In this document: positions 25,115-33,557 of the stretch, in pieces
Layout: the number at the start of each line of letters is the position of its first letter
How positions within the stretch are numbered: position 1 is the first letter of the stretch
Assembly: GCA_002309715.1 (NCBI GenBank)
Contig: DBXW01000012.1
Location: 1 to 57,275 of the forward strand
Direction: 5' to 3'
From: Candidatus Avelusimicrobium cornigerorum
GTDB taxonomy: Bacteria; Elusimicrobiota; Elusimicrobia; Elusimicrobiales; Elusimicrobiaceae
Length of the DNA stretch: 57,275 bases
Made by a program: the position numbers and the translations under genes
Notes under the pieces: generated by a model
Databases searched by the model: none
Told to the model about the DNA's origin: nothing
The model's input: only the letters and a program-made list of their open reading frames with translations

Positions 25115-26569
25115 TTATAAGTGTACGTGGCCGCGGCACATACAGCAAAGTGCGCCCAAGGCAAATAATACAAGTAACGTAACGAGAATTTTCTCCCCCT
25201 TGGAAAAGACGGCTTGCCCGGGCTCTTGTTCGCGTCGCGCACGCATAAACACCGGGATACCCACCGCCAGAAAAATCACCGCCATAAATAGATACTTCAC
25301 CCCGGCTGCATACACGAGCCACAATGCGTACGCCGTACCCATGACAGACGTAAAAAGAGCCGCCGCACGCCCGGTAGAAGTAATTTTGGCATACTCGCCG
25401 TCTTCCACCAGTTTCCATAGATAGCCGGTACTTGCCAAATACGCCGGGAGTACCATAACGCCCGTGATAGAAAGCATGGTGTTCCACGCGTTGTTGGAAA
25501 AATAGACCATTAAAATTGCCAGTTGCATAATCGCGCTGGTGATCCACAACGAAACGCACGGCGCGCCCGCGTCATTTTGTTTGGCAAAGATTTTAGGGAA
25601 CGTACCGTTTTCAGCCGCAGCGGCGGGTACTTCGGCGGCAATCATGGTCCACGCCAGCCACGACGAAAGCACCGCAATCAGTAGCCCACAGTTCATAAAC
25701 ACCGCGCCCCACGGCCCGACCACTTTAGCCAAAACGCCCGCCGTTGACGGGTTGGCTACATTGGCGATTTCCGCTTGCGATAAAAAACCAAACGGAAGCA
25801 CGGACAGCCCAATATAAATAACCAAACAACCCACAAAACCCAAGAACGTCGCTTTGCTCACCGCCGCTTGGCTTTTGGCGCGGTTGGATAATACCACGGC
25901 TCCTTCAATGCCGATAAATGCCCACAGCGTGACGAGCATGGTGCTTTTGAGTTGGGTGGGCAAACTACCCAGCGATTTGCCGTTTTCCATTAAATGGCCC
26001 CAAAAATTGGTGTCAAATTTATCCCAATGAAAAGCAAGCAGCATAATTAAACAAAATGCGAGTAGCGGCACAAGTTTGCCGATCGTACCGATGACGTTTA
26101 AAATCGCCGCTTGTTTAACACCGCGCAATACCACCCAGTTAAAAACCCAGATAAGCACCGAGCCGCACACAATGGACAACAAATTATTTCCGCCCGCAAA
26201 ATGCGGGGGGAAAAAGTAATTGAGCGCGTCCATCGTAATAACGGCATATCCTACGTTGCCGAAGATTTGGCACAGCCAATACCCCCAACCAATGGTAAAG
26301 CCGACGTACGGCCCGAAACCATCGCGTGCATACATATAAATACCCGACGTTAAATCCGGCTTTACGCGCGAGAGTACACTAAACGTGTTGGCAATAAAAT
26401 ACATCCCCACGCCGGTAATTACCCACGCCAAGAGTACGGCTCCCGCGCTAGCCCCGGCTGCCATGTTTTGGGGGAGGGAGAAAACCCCGCCCCCAACCAT
26501 GGAACTAATCACAATACACGCTAAACCAATTACCCCCAGTTTAGCGGCAGATTGATTTTTTTCTCCCAT
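25115..26569 (-). CDS. aaxC: Arginine/agmatine antiporter, AaxC-like (APC superfamily)
   Basis: A 484-residue inner-membrane transporter with 12 or more helices. It has the APC start IGLACIVISSMVGGGVFSLPQNMA, whose GGG loop on helix 1 binds the amino-acid carboxylate, and WAFIGIEGAVVLSNRAKS in helix 6. The tail is His/Cys-rich (CCMCRGHVHL). I choose the ATG at 26569, with GGGGGA five bases upstream, over a TTG at 26581. Together with AaxB and AaxA just upstream, it should exchange external arginine for internal agmatine, consuming a cytosolic proton per turn. Specificity is inferred from context and family. Confidence 0.88.
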   Translation of the reverse strand: MGEKNQSAAKLGVIGLACIVISSMVGGGVFSLPQNMAAGASAGAVLLAWVITGVGMYFIANTFSVLSRVKPDLTSGIYMYARDGFGPYVGFTIGWGYWLCQIFGNVGYAVITMDALNYFFPPHFAGGNNLLSIVCGSVLIWVFNWVVLRGVKQAAILNVIGTIGKLVPLLAFCLIMLLAFHWDKFDTNFWGHLMENGKSLGSLPTQLKSTMLVTLWAFIGIEGAVVLSNRAKSQAAVSKATFLGFVGCLVIYIGLSVLPFGFLSQAEIANVANPSTAGVLAKVVGPWGAVFMNCGLLIAVLSSWLAWTMIAAEVPAAAAENGTFPKIFAKQNDAGAPCVSLWITSAIMQLAILMVYFSNNAWNTMLSITGVMVLPAYLASTGYLWKLVEDGEYAKITSTGRAAALFTSVMGTAYALWLVYAAGVKYLFMAVIFLAVGIPVFMRARREQEPGQAVFSKGEKILVTLLVLFALGALCCMCRGHVHL

Positions 26570-26587
26570 ATTATCCCCCAAAAATGA

Positions 26588-27187
26588 CTATTTCAAATTC
26601 ACAGGTTCTGCGAATTTGAAGTTTAAGAAACCCATACACGTCAAGCAATACGCAAACGGTTGGGTGATGTTAATGTAGTTGTGCCAGATTTGGAATTCGC
26701 TGTGCTTTTGCACACCGCGGATTTCCAATTCGTGGTTAAGTGACTTATTGAGCCACATGCGTGCGTGCCCCTCGGCGATTTCGTCGTTGATAGGCGTATC
26801 AAAATACTCCACATATTCAGCCGCCCAACCGCCGATCAGTTTGCCCTGCGAATCTTTCCCCCAACACACGCCTACGCCGGTGGCGATGGCTTTGTGTTCT
26901 TCTATACGCGCTCCGTTGCCGGCGATAATCGTTTCCAAAACCGCACCGTGTTTGAAGTGCGACGTTACTTGGTCAACGGGTAAAATGTTACCGTGTAATT
27001 CTTTGGGTAATACCGAGGTATAGGGCACAATGTTGAAGTTTTCAATTTTTGCTTGCAACAAGGCCGAGTCGTAGCAGAACGTTTCAAACGGTTGCGGCGG
27101 GATGCCGTCTGCGGCTTGGCCGGCACCGCCGGTGATAAAGGCGAGTGTCGGGTAACGTGTACCTAATACGAGTTCGTTTTTTTCCAT
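26588..27187 (-). CDS. aaxB: Pyruvoyl-dependent arginine decarboxylase, AaxB-type
   Basis: A 199-residue proenzyme that resembles the chlamydial AaxB almost throughout: GTRYPTLAFITGG, PPQPFETFCYDSALLQAK, IENFNIVPYTSVLPKELHGN, GKLIGGWAAEYVE and KHSEFQIWHNYINI. In this family the chain cleaves itself before a serine to make the pyruvoyl group. The matching residues here are Thr57-Ser58 in YTSVLP. It makes agmatine and CO2 from arginine. It sits between the outer-membrane porin and the antiporter, in the same order as in Chlamydia. Confidence 0.93.
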   Translation of the reverse strand: MEKNELVLGTRYPTLAFITGGAGQAADGIPPQPFETFCYDSALLQAKIENFNIVPYTSVLPKELHGNILPVDQVTSHFKHGAVLETIIAGNGARIEEHKAIATGVGVCWGKDSQGKLIGGWAAEYVEYFDTPINDEIAEGHARMWLNKSLNHELEIRGVQKHSEFQIWHNYINITQPFAYCLTCMGFLNFKFAEPVNLK

Positions 27188-27204
27188 AATTTTTCTCCTT
27201 ATTT

Positions 27205-28446
27205 TTACAGCATAATCGTTGTTCGTAAACCGACCACGGTTACTTCACGTGTGCGATTTGCCAAGCCGGCTTTGGGATAGAATTGGATATCGGGTGTAAT
27301 GGTAATCCAATTACCGATTCCCCAAATCCATTGAAGTTCTAATGCCATTTCTTGGTTACGCGCGGCGCCGGCGTATGCCTGTTTGCTCAACTCGTTATAA
27401 GCAATACCGGCGATAATTGCATCCGCCGCGTTGCGGTGTAATGGGTTCAACATAGCCATCCCGAGCGCATAGGAGTATTTCGCTCCGGTAACACTTTTGT
27501 CCGAGCCGTTAGCACGGCCAAACATAGCCCAGTTTTGGCCCATATTCTGTTGCATATTAAACGACCAGCCGTTCACGTTGCCGGGCTGATCGGCAACCGA
27601 AGGTTGATAGTAGTAGAGCACGCTGTACTGCCCTTGGCCCAACGCAAAATTCGGATTCCAGGCAATAGAACCGAAGGCCGTATAGTTACCGTCAAAAGCA
27701 TCTTTTAAGCGGATGTCTTTCCCGGAAATGTTAGTAGCGTCTTGATATCCGGCAGACAGTGTCCATCGGCCCAGTTGCGCTTGTACATACGCCCCCAAAG
27801 ATGCCGACGGATAGGCACTTGTGGCGTTTTGCGAGAGCGCGTAATTCATTAAGGCCGTTTGCTGGTTGGCAATATATTGCGTTCCGTCAAAGTTATAAAG
27901 CGGAAATTGCCCCAACGTAATACTCATCCAATCCCAACTGCCCGGCATCGTGTGCGTATAAGAAAATTGTGAAAAAATTTTCTGATTAGCCGGATAATCG
28001 TTAAACGGCAGCGCCGTATCTACGCGGTTTTGCAAGGTGGCGGCCGACGTGCCCCAATAATGCACGAGCGTATAGTTGATGTTTAATTGTCCCGAACCCA
28101 TGGCGCGGTCTTTAAACAAGTTCCACGTTAAATACGGATAGTAAATACCTTGAATAGCCGTATTTTTACCGTTAGGCGCGGCGCGTTGGGCCAAGTACGA
28201 AATATCGGCCCCGACTTCTAACCCCAATTTTTGGAGTTCCCCTTTGCCCGCGCGGACAAGTTTTTCCATCGGATCCAACGCCGGGCCTTGGGCCGTTTTT
28301 TGGCGTTCTTGCAAGCGTTGCTCGTGTTTGACGGGTGTCAACCACACGTTTTCGCTCACGTCTTGTTCTACGTATAATTGCGCCAGGGCCAAAGACGGCA
28401 AGCAAACAGCCGTCAGCAAGGCTAAAGCGCGTATGTGTTTTGTCAT
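27205..28446 (-). CDS. aaxA: OprB-family outer-membrane porin, AaxA-like
   Basis: A 413-residue protein: signal peptide (about 1-22), a short coil-like segment (about 40-75), then a beta-barrel rich in aromatic-alternating strands, ending in TTIML. OprB/AaxA traits include ADISYLAQ, the YYPYLTWNLF strand, WDWMSITLGQFPLYNFDG and the terminal strand TVVGLRTTIML. In Chlamydia AaxA admits arginine through the outer membrane. The position immediately before aaxB and aaxC (18-bp gaps) supports that role here. Good GGAGGG ribosome binding site. Confidence 0.88.
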   Translation of the reverse strand: MTKHIRALALLTAVCLPSLALAQLYVEQDVSENVWLTPVKHEQRLQERQKTAQGPALDPMEKLVRAGKGELQKLGLEVGADISYLAQRAAPNGKNTAIQGIYYPYLTWNLFKDRAMGSGQLNINYTLVHYWGTSAATLQNRVDTALPFNDYPANQKIFSQFSYTHTMPGSWDWMSITLGQFPLYNFDGTQYIANQQTALMNYALSQNATSAYPSASLGAYVQAQLGRWTLSAGYQDATNISGKDIRLKDAFDGNYTAFGSIAWNPNFALGQGQYSVLYYYQPSVADQPGNVNGWSFNMQQNMGQNWAMFGRANGSDKSVTGAKYSYALGMAMLNPLHRNAADAIIAGIAYNELSKQAYAGAARNQEMALELQWIWGIGNWITITPDIQFYPKAGLANRTREVTVVGLRTTIML

Positions 28447-28584
28447 AATTCCCTCCTGGATAATTTTTACATCTTATCTAAAGTAACAATCTCGCCGCCC
28501 GCACTCAACGCTAAAAACAGGTTAGATTTTTTGCGTTGCCGACGGAGTAAAATAAAAAATAATCTTTTTTTAGTGCCGCAAAAT

Positions 28585-28593
28585 TGCTACAAT
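28585..28593 (+). promoter_or_regulatory. Extended -10 box of the HEAGH protein gene
   Basis: TGC-TACAAT; predicted start is about 3 nt before the ATG at 28603, and no ribosome binding site is seen. Confidence 0.5.
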
Positions 28594-28602
28594 AAAACCG
28601 CT

Positions 28603-29241
28603 ATGAAAAATAGGTGGAACAATTTTTGGGATTTTTTGGATCCGGCCCGCAAAGGCCCGCTCTTCTGGAAATATGGTTGGAAGGGTATTTTATTTATTGC
28701 GCTTGTGACGTATTTTATGTATCAGTGGATTGTCGGGCCGAAGCATTGTCCGTTGGCGGGGGTGCTTTCCTTGTTTACGCTGGGCATCCACGAAGCAGGC
28801 CACCCGCTTTTCCGGATGATTTTTTTAGGTAATTTTAAAATGACTATTTGGGGTGGAACGCTGATGGAACTGGGCGTACCGCTGCTTGCCTATTTTGTGT
28901 TTTTGCATCGCGGGAAAGAAATTCAAGCCGACGTATGTTTGCTCTTATTGGCGATTGCGTGCTACAGTGTGGGGCATTATGCCGGGTGCAGTTTGGACCC
29001 GGTCATTACGCTTATTAACGCCGGGCCGGAGTCCGTGCCCGATTGGGATTATATGCACAAGTGGCTCGGTACGGAAGGATATGAGTGGCAAGTGCGCCAC
29101 GTGTTTTACGGCTTAAGCGCGTTTTTGACCGGGCTGGGCAGTTATTTGTTTTTTGCACATTTTTGGGCGTGGAATAACCCCGACGGACATAATTATAACG
29201 ACGATGACGACGGCCACGATAAGTTTTTCATGCGCGGATAA
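28603..29241 (+). CDS. Membrane protein with HEAGH motif, unknown function
   Basis: A 212-residue protein with about five membrane helices. A helix starting near residue 55 carries GIHEAGHPLF, a zinc-metallopeptidase-like HExxH motif. It is followed by WGGTLMELGVPLLAYF and a second His-containing helix (YSVGHYAGCSLDP). The C-terminal tail is rich in Asp and His (GHNYNDDDDGHDK), a possible metal-binding patch. I do not recognise a named family; it may be a metal-dependent membrane protein or protease. The start at 28603 gives a sensible N-terminus. Monocistronic, with its own terminator. Confidence 0.75.
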   Translation: MKNRWNNFWDFLDPARKGPLFWKYGWKGILFIALVTYFMYQWIVGPKHCPLAGVLSLFTLGIHEAGHPLFRMIFLGNFKMTIWGGTLMELGVPLLAYFVFLHRGKEIQADVCLLLLAIACYSVGHYAGCSLDPVITLINAGPESVPDWDYMHKWLGTEGYEWQVRHVFYGLSAFLTGLGSYLFFAHFWAWNNPDGHNYNDDDDGHDKFFMRG

Positions 29242-29270
29242 ATGATCCCCTTTAAAATAAGCATCCAATA

Positions 29271-29298
29271 AAAAACCCCCGGTAAAACCCCGGGGGTT
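29271..29298. terminator. Bidirectional terminator
   Basis: AACCCCCGG / CCGGGGGTT stem flanked by A and T runs, between the HEAGH gene (plus) and the pilin gene (minus). Confidence 0.88.
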
Positions 29299-29307
29299 GT
29301 GAACAAA

Positions 29308-29808
29308 CTATAAAGTACAGTAGGGAAGATTGCCTGGATCCCTTTTTACATTAGGGGCACAGGGGAGAACTCGCAAGCAATCATCTGGTGGTTGTATGTT
29401 GACACAAGTGACTATAGGATTACTCTCATAAAGTTCGTTGTTAAACAACTCGCCGAGTCTACCTTCGCTCGTAAAAACGAGAGCTGTATTGCTCATATTG
29501 TTTAAACCTGTAAATGCAACGTTAACAAAAGGGTAAGCAGAGTTGTTCACTGCCGAAACACCTGCTACGGTCCAGTTTTTCATTTGTGGAAAAGCAACGC
29601 GCAGTTTGCTTAAATCACTTGTATATTCCTGATTTTCTAAAAAGTACACTTTTTCGGCTTCCAAAATTTTTTTACCAACTGTTATAGCCTCTGTGGCGCG
29701 CGCCTTCTTAATAGCCTTTTGATATTGCGGCAACGCAATAGATGATAAAATACCTACAATTAAAACAACTACCATTAGTTCAATAAGTGTAAAACCTTTC
29801 CGGTTCAT
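29308..29808 (-). CDS. Type IV pilin-like protein
   Basis: A 166-residue prepilin. The ATG at 29808 follows AAGGAG and gives leader MNRKG then FTLIELMVVVLIVGILSSIALP, the perfect class III signal (Glu at +5). The soluble domain is Cys-containing with four late Cys residues (TCVN, DDCLR, LPCAP, YCTL), typical of pilin disulphide loops. It is monocistronic, with its own promoter and terminator. PilD at 9038 should process it. Function (fibre subunit, minor pilin, DNA uptake) is unknown. Confidence 0.9.
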   Translation of the reverse strand: MNRKGFTLIELMVVVLIVGILSSIALPQYQKAIKKARATEAITVGKKILEAEKVYFLENQEYTSDLSKLRVAFPQMKNWTVAGVSAVNNSAYPFVNVAFTGLNNMSNTALVFTSEGRLGELFNNELYESNPIVTCVNIQPPDDCLRVLPCAPNVKRDPGNLPYCTL

Positions 29809-29842
29809 AGAAAACTCCTTGCGTAAAATAAACTTCACTTTT

Positions 29843-29871
29843 ATTGTACTTATATTATGCGTAAAAATCAA
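29843..29871 (-). promoter_or_regulatory. Promoter of the pilin gene
   Basis: Minus strand TTGATT (29871-29866), 17 bp, TACAAT (29848-29843). The -35 end touches the tandem repeat at 29872-29903. Confidence 0.65.
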
Positions 29872-29903
29872 ACGATATCGGCGGGTAACGATATCGGCGG
29901 GTA
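29872..29903. repeat. 16-bp tandem direct repeat between divergent promoters
   Basis: Two perfect head-to-tail copies of ACGATATCGGCGGGTA. The left copy abuts the pilin -35 box and the right copy abuts the extended -10 of terC. That is where a shared regulator would bind. Each copy contains the palindrome CGATATCG. Confidence 0.75.
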
Positions 29904-29912
29904 TGGTATAAT
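29904..29912 (+). promoter_or_regulatory. Extended -10 box of terC
   Basis: TGG-TATAAT, with AAGGAG and ATG (29933) shortly after. The -35 region is occupied by the tandem repeat. Confidence 0.65.
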
Positions 29913-29932
29913 ATAAAAAAGGAGCAACTATT

Positions 29933-30868
29933 ATGGAACCTATTTCTACGTCTGTTTCGGTCGGCTTGTGGATAGCCTTTTGGGTGGTTGTGTTAGCCGC
30001 TTTATTTGTAGATTTAACCGTCTTAAATAAACATCACGGAAAAGTGAGCATCAAAGAAGCCGGGGTGATGGTGTGTGCGTGGGTGTCGCTGGCGCTCGTG
30101 TTTGGCGGGGCGATTTGGCTACTGGAAGGGCCGCGCCACGCGCTGGAGTTTTACACCGGATACGTGCTGGAATACTCGCTTTCCGTAGATAATATGTTTG
30201 TGTTTATTTTGATTTTCGGCTATTTTGCTATTCCCCATCCGTTGCAACCCAAAGCACTTTTGTGGGGGGTGCTGGGCGCGGTAATTTTGCGCTTTTTATT
30301 TATTTTCTTGGGCGTTAAACTGATTTCCCTTTTTGCGTGGACCATTTACGTGTTCGGTGCGCTTTTGATTTTTACCGCGCTAAAAATGTTGTTGCAAAAA
30401 GACGACGATAAATTTGATCCGCAAAACTCTGCCGCCCTTAAAATTTTGAAAAAGTTTTTCCCCTTAAAAACCGATTATCACGGCGAAAACTTTTTTGTGA
30501 CGGAAAACGCCAAACGCTACGCTACGCCCTTATTGGCCGCGGTAGTAGTCATAGAAATGTCCGATTTAATTTTTGCGGTAGATTCTATCCCGGCGGTATT
30601 GTCCATTACGCAAGATACATTTTTGGTCTATTCGTCTAATATCTTTGCGATTATCGGGCTGCGGTCTTTGTATTTTTTACTGTCCGGCATGGCGGGCAAA
30701 TTCCCCTATTTAAAATACGGTATATCCGTCATTTTGTTTTTTGTGGGTGTTAAAATGCTTTTGTCACACGTGTGGCACGTGCCGGTGGTAGCGTCGCTGG
30801 CGGTGATTGTGGGTATTTTAACATTGTCGGTATTGGCCAGCAAAATGTTTCCGCCTAAAACGGTTTAG
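29933..30868 (+). CDS. TerC/Alx family membrane protein
   Basis: A 311-residue integral membrane protein with about nine helices. Family hallmarks are the acidic membrane motifs ALFVDLTV near the N-terminus, YSLSVDNMFVF (about 85-95) and EMSDLIFAVDSIPAV (about 207-221). These aspartates are thought to bind metal; the family (Alx, MeeF/MeeY) is linked to manganese export and tellurite resistance. No yybP-ykoY riboswitch is present, since only 61 bp separate the divergent promoters. A pair of 16-bp repeats replaces the normal -35 region. Confidence 0.92.
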   Translation: MEPISTSVSVGLWIAFWVVVLAALFVDLTVLNKHHGKVSIKEAGVMVCAWVSLALVFGGAIWLLEGPRHALEFYTGYVLEYSLSVDNMFVFILIFGYFAIPHPLQPKALLWGVLGAVILRFLFIFLGVKLISLFAWTIYVFGALLIFTALKMLLQKDDDKFDPQNSAALKILKKFFPLKTDYHGENFFVTENAKRYATPLLAAVVVIEMSDLIFAVDSIPAVLSITQDTFLVYSSNIFAIIGLRSLYFLLSGMAGKFPYLKYGISVILFFVGVKMLLSHVWHVPVVASLAVIVGILTLSVLASKMFPPKTV

Positions 30869-30936
30869 GCTGGACAGACGCTTGATTATTTACTACAATA
30901 TAATAACCGAATTTATTTTATATAAGGAAGGGAACT

Positions 30937-31131
30937 ATGGCGTATAAATGTGCAATTTGTGGCAAAGCCCCGGTATCCGGCGGTTCTTACAGTCACTCTA
31001 ATATGAGAACGAAACGCTCGTTCAAACCGAACTTGCAAAAACAAAAAGTCGTGTTAGACGGAAAAACGCAAACCGCGTACGTCTGCGCGAACTGCATCAA
31101 AAGCGGCTTGGTTAAAAGACCGGCTAAATAA
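30937..31131 (+). CDS. rpmB: 50S ribosomal protein L28 (zinc-binding form)
   Basis: A 64-residue L28 with two CxxC pairs (CAIC and CANC), the C+ form that binds zinc, and the conserved SHSNMRTKRSFKPNLQ block. AAGGAAGGG ribosome binding site. A terminator-like hairpin follows. Confidence 0.95.
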   Translation: MAYKCAICGKAPVSGGSYSHSNMRTKRSFKPNLQKQKVVLDGKTQTAYVCANCIKSGLVKRPAK

Positions 31132-31150
31132 TTTATCTTTTGCAAAATGT

Positions 31151-31178
31151 GCCCGCGCTTAAATAGTGCGGGCTTTTT
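31151..31178 (+). terminator. Terminator/attenuator between rpmB and bamA
   Basis: GCCCGCGC pairs with GTGCGGGC (one G.U), loop TTAAATA, then five T residues. The bamA ribosome binding site AAGGAGG starts only 3 bp later, so read-through here would control bamA. Confidence 0.75.
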
Positions 31179-31195
31179 GCAAGGAGGTTTTTGGT

Positions 31196-33550
31196 TTGTT
31201 TTGTAAAAAATTTGTTGTGTTATCAGTGGGCGTTTTGGCCCTTTTCTCTTACGCGCGCGCGCAAGAGACCACGGATGAGTTAAACCCTAACGGCCCGTGG
31301 ATGATTTGTCACATTGGCGTCAACGGAAATAAAAATATCCGCGCCAAAACCGTTACCAAAAATGCCGGTGCCAAAAAAGGCGAACTATACGATCGTTTTC
31401 AAATATCCGAAGATATACAAACCATTTCCGCGTTGGGGAATTTTGACAGTGTGGAAATAGACCTTACTCCCGAAAAAGGCTCCCGTAAAACTAAAGAAGG
31501 CGACACGGAACGTTGCCACCGCTTGACGTATATTGTAAGAGAAAAACCAATTTTTGACCATTTGTCCTACGAAGGACGTAAACACTTGGGGAAAAATGCT
31601 ATTTCCCAAGCCATGACGCTTAAACTCAAAGATCCGTTTAACGAACTTAAATTAAAAGGCGATTTGGAACGTATCCAAGCCAAATATGCCGAGAAAGGGT
31701 ATATCAACGCACAGGTTTCTTACCAACTTACTCGCAACGAAAAATTAAACGTCGTAGATGTAAAACTCATCATTGATGAAGGCGAGCGCGTGCGTGTGGG
31801 CGAAGTAACAATGAAGGGAGCCGACGAACTGCCTGCCCAAAAAATAATTAAAAAATCTTCTAACCGTCCCGGTAAAGTTTTTAAGCCGCAAAATTTACAA
31901 CGCGATTGGGTGAAAATGATGCTCTACGGCCGAAACAAAGGGTATAGCGAGTTTGAACTTACCAAACCGCAAATTTCCTTTAACGAACAAAAAACGCTGG
32001 CCGATATCGCTTACAACGTTACCGAAGGGCAGAAAGTAGATTTCGGTACGGTAAAATTTGAAGGCAGCAATGTGTTTACCGACGAAGAATTGCAAAAACA
32101 AGTTTTCTTTCGCGACGGGCACCTCTATAATCAAAAAGATTTTGATGATACGATTGCCGCTATCCAAGAACAATATGCCAATAAAGGCTATTTGCAAGCG
32201 CGCGTGGAACCTGTCAAACATATTGAAAACGGTAAGTTGAATTTGACTTTTGATATCTCCGAAGGGCATATTTTCTATATTGATCATGTAGACGTGTCGG
32301 GTTATCACGATACCAAGAAATACGTTTTCACGCGTGAACTTTCTATTCATCCCGGCGATTTGTACGATAACGCCAAAATACGCCGCAGCCAAACCAAAAT
32401 TATGAATTTGGGCTTTATTAACGACGTACAAATTGACTTGCAGCCTACCGCCGATCCGCAAAAAGTAGATTTGGACTTCAAAGTGAGCGAAGGCCGCCCC
32501 GGTATGTTTACTGCCGGGCTTGCGATGAGTTCTATGGACGGTTTATATGGGGAACTTTCTATTAACCACTTAAACCTTTTCGGACGGGCACAGCGGCTTT
32601 CGTTGCGTACGTTGTTTGGTAAAGAGATTTTGGACTATACCGTCAGTTGGTATACCCCGTGGATTTACGATAAACCTACCTCGCTGGGCGTAGATTTATT
32701 TAATACGCGCCGCTATCGTTCCTTCTCTACGGATAACCAAGCCTATACCGAAAAACGCATCGGCGGGCGCGTGAAAGTTGGGCCGCGGTTTAATGACGAT
32801 ATTTATCAGTTATTGCTGGGATATTCTTTTGAAAATATTGATATTTATGATATTGACGATCCCTATAAATGTCAACCCGGTCAAGATCCGGCCACATGTT
32901 TGGCCGAAGGGAAAACCAATCTTTCCACCTTTAGTGTGGATTTTGCGATAGATACGCGCGATAATATGTGGGATCCTACTACCGGGTGGCGTAACTCACT
33001 AGGATTGGCGTTGGCCGGTGGGCCCATAGGTGGGGATTTGGATTTGTGGTATTTAAACGCTCGCTCTATTTTCAACTATACGGTGCTTAACATTGGCGGC
33101 AATTACCCGGTAGTATTTGTGTTGTCTAATAAATTCGGCTCTGTTAAAACCTATGGTCGCACCGACGAAGTTCCCCCGTATGAAAAATTCTTCTTGGGTG
33201 GCGCCGATACGATTCGCGGATATGAACGCGCCGGGGAAATCGGCCCGCAATACGGCGGAAATTTGTATTACGTGATGAACGCGGAATTACGATTTCCTCT
33301 TGCGCGTGAAGGACGACGCAATATGGCGCAGTTTGCGTTCTTCTTTGATTTGGGGAACTCGTGGAACCATTTTGACGATTTGGAATTTTCGCTCGGTCCG
33401 GATGAAGAACAATTTAAGGCCGGGGTGGGGGTAGGTTTACGCTTTACCACGCCGTCATTACCCATACGCATTGATTGGGGGTATGGCCTTAACCACCGAC
33501 AAGGGGAAGACCACTCCCATTTCTACTTCAACATCTCAAATATGATGTAG
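31196..33550 (+). CDS. bamA: Outer-membrane protein assembly factor BamA
   Basis: Omp85 protein that inserts beta-barrels into the outer membrane. I start at the TTG at 31196 because AAGGAGG lies eight bases before it; the frame's earlier GTG (31166) lies inside the terminator hairpin. This gives a 784-residue precursor with a signal peptide. Five POTRA domains span about 35-415. The C-terminal barrel has the VRGYE-type motif as TIRGYERAG in L6 and a final aromatic-rich strand (HFYFNISNMM). It heads the operon for envelope biogenesis. A TTG start is uncommon and may limit translation. Confidence 0.95.
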   Translation: MFCKKFVVLSVGVLALFSYARAQETTDELNPNGPWMICHIGVNGNKNIRAKTVTKNAGAKKGELYDRFQISEDIQTISALGNFDSVEIDLTPEKGSRKTKEGDTERCHRLTYIVREKPIFDHLSYEGRKHLGKNAISQAMTLKLKDPFNELKLKGDLERIQAKYAEKGYINAQVSYQLTRNEKLNVVDVKLIIDEGERVRVGEVTMKGADELPAQKIIKKSSNRPGKVFKPQNLQRDWVKMMLYGRNKGYSEFELTKPQISFNEQKTLADIAYNVTEGQKVDFGTVKFEGSNVFTDEELQKQVFFRDGHLYNQKDFDDTIAAIQEQYANKGYLQARVEPVKHIENGKLNLTFDISEGHIFYIDHVDVSGYHDTKKYVFTRELSIHPGDLYDNAKIRRSQTKIMNLGFINDVQIDLQPTADPQKVDLDFKVSEGRPGMFTAGLAMSSMDGLYGELSINHLNLFGRAQRLSLRTLFGKEILDYTVSWYTPWIYDKPTSLGVDLFNTRRYRSFSTDNQAYTEKRIGGRVKVGPRFNDDIYQLLLGYSFENIDIYDIDDPYKCQPGQDPATCLAEGKTNLSTFSVDFAIDTRDNMWDPTTGWRNSLGLALAGGPIGGDLDLWYLNARSIFNYTVLNIGGNYPVVFVLSNKFGSVKTYGRTDEVPPYEKFFLGGADTIRGYERAGEIGPQYGGNLYYVMNAELRFPLAREGRRNMAQFAFFFDLGNSWNHFDDLEFSLGPDEEQFKAGVGVGLRFTTPSLPIRIDWGYGLNHRQGEDHSHFYFNISNMM

Positions 33551-33557
33551 GAGATAC

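Noticed and set aside
25017..25559. Long N-terminal extension of the sirtuin frame
   Set aside because: It crosses a terminator and a promoter, and runs in another minus-strand frame inside the aaxC gene; the ATG at 25016 has a proper ribosome binding site.
29872..29932. yybP-ykoY manganese riboswitch before terC
   Set aside because: Space is too short, and none of its conserved loops are seen.
31166..31195. GTG start for bamA
   Set aside because: It lies within a terminator hairpin and upstream of the AAGGAGG site that fits the TTG at 31196.
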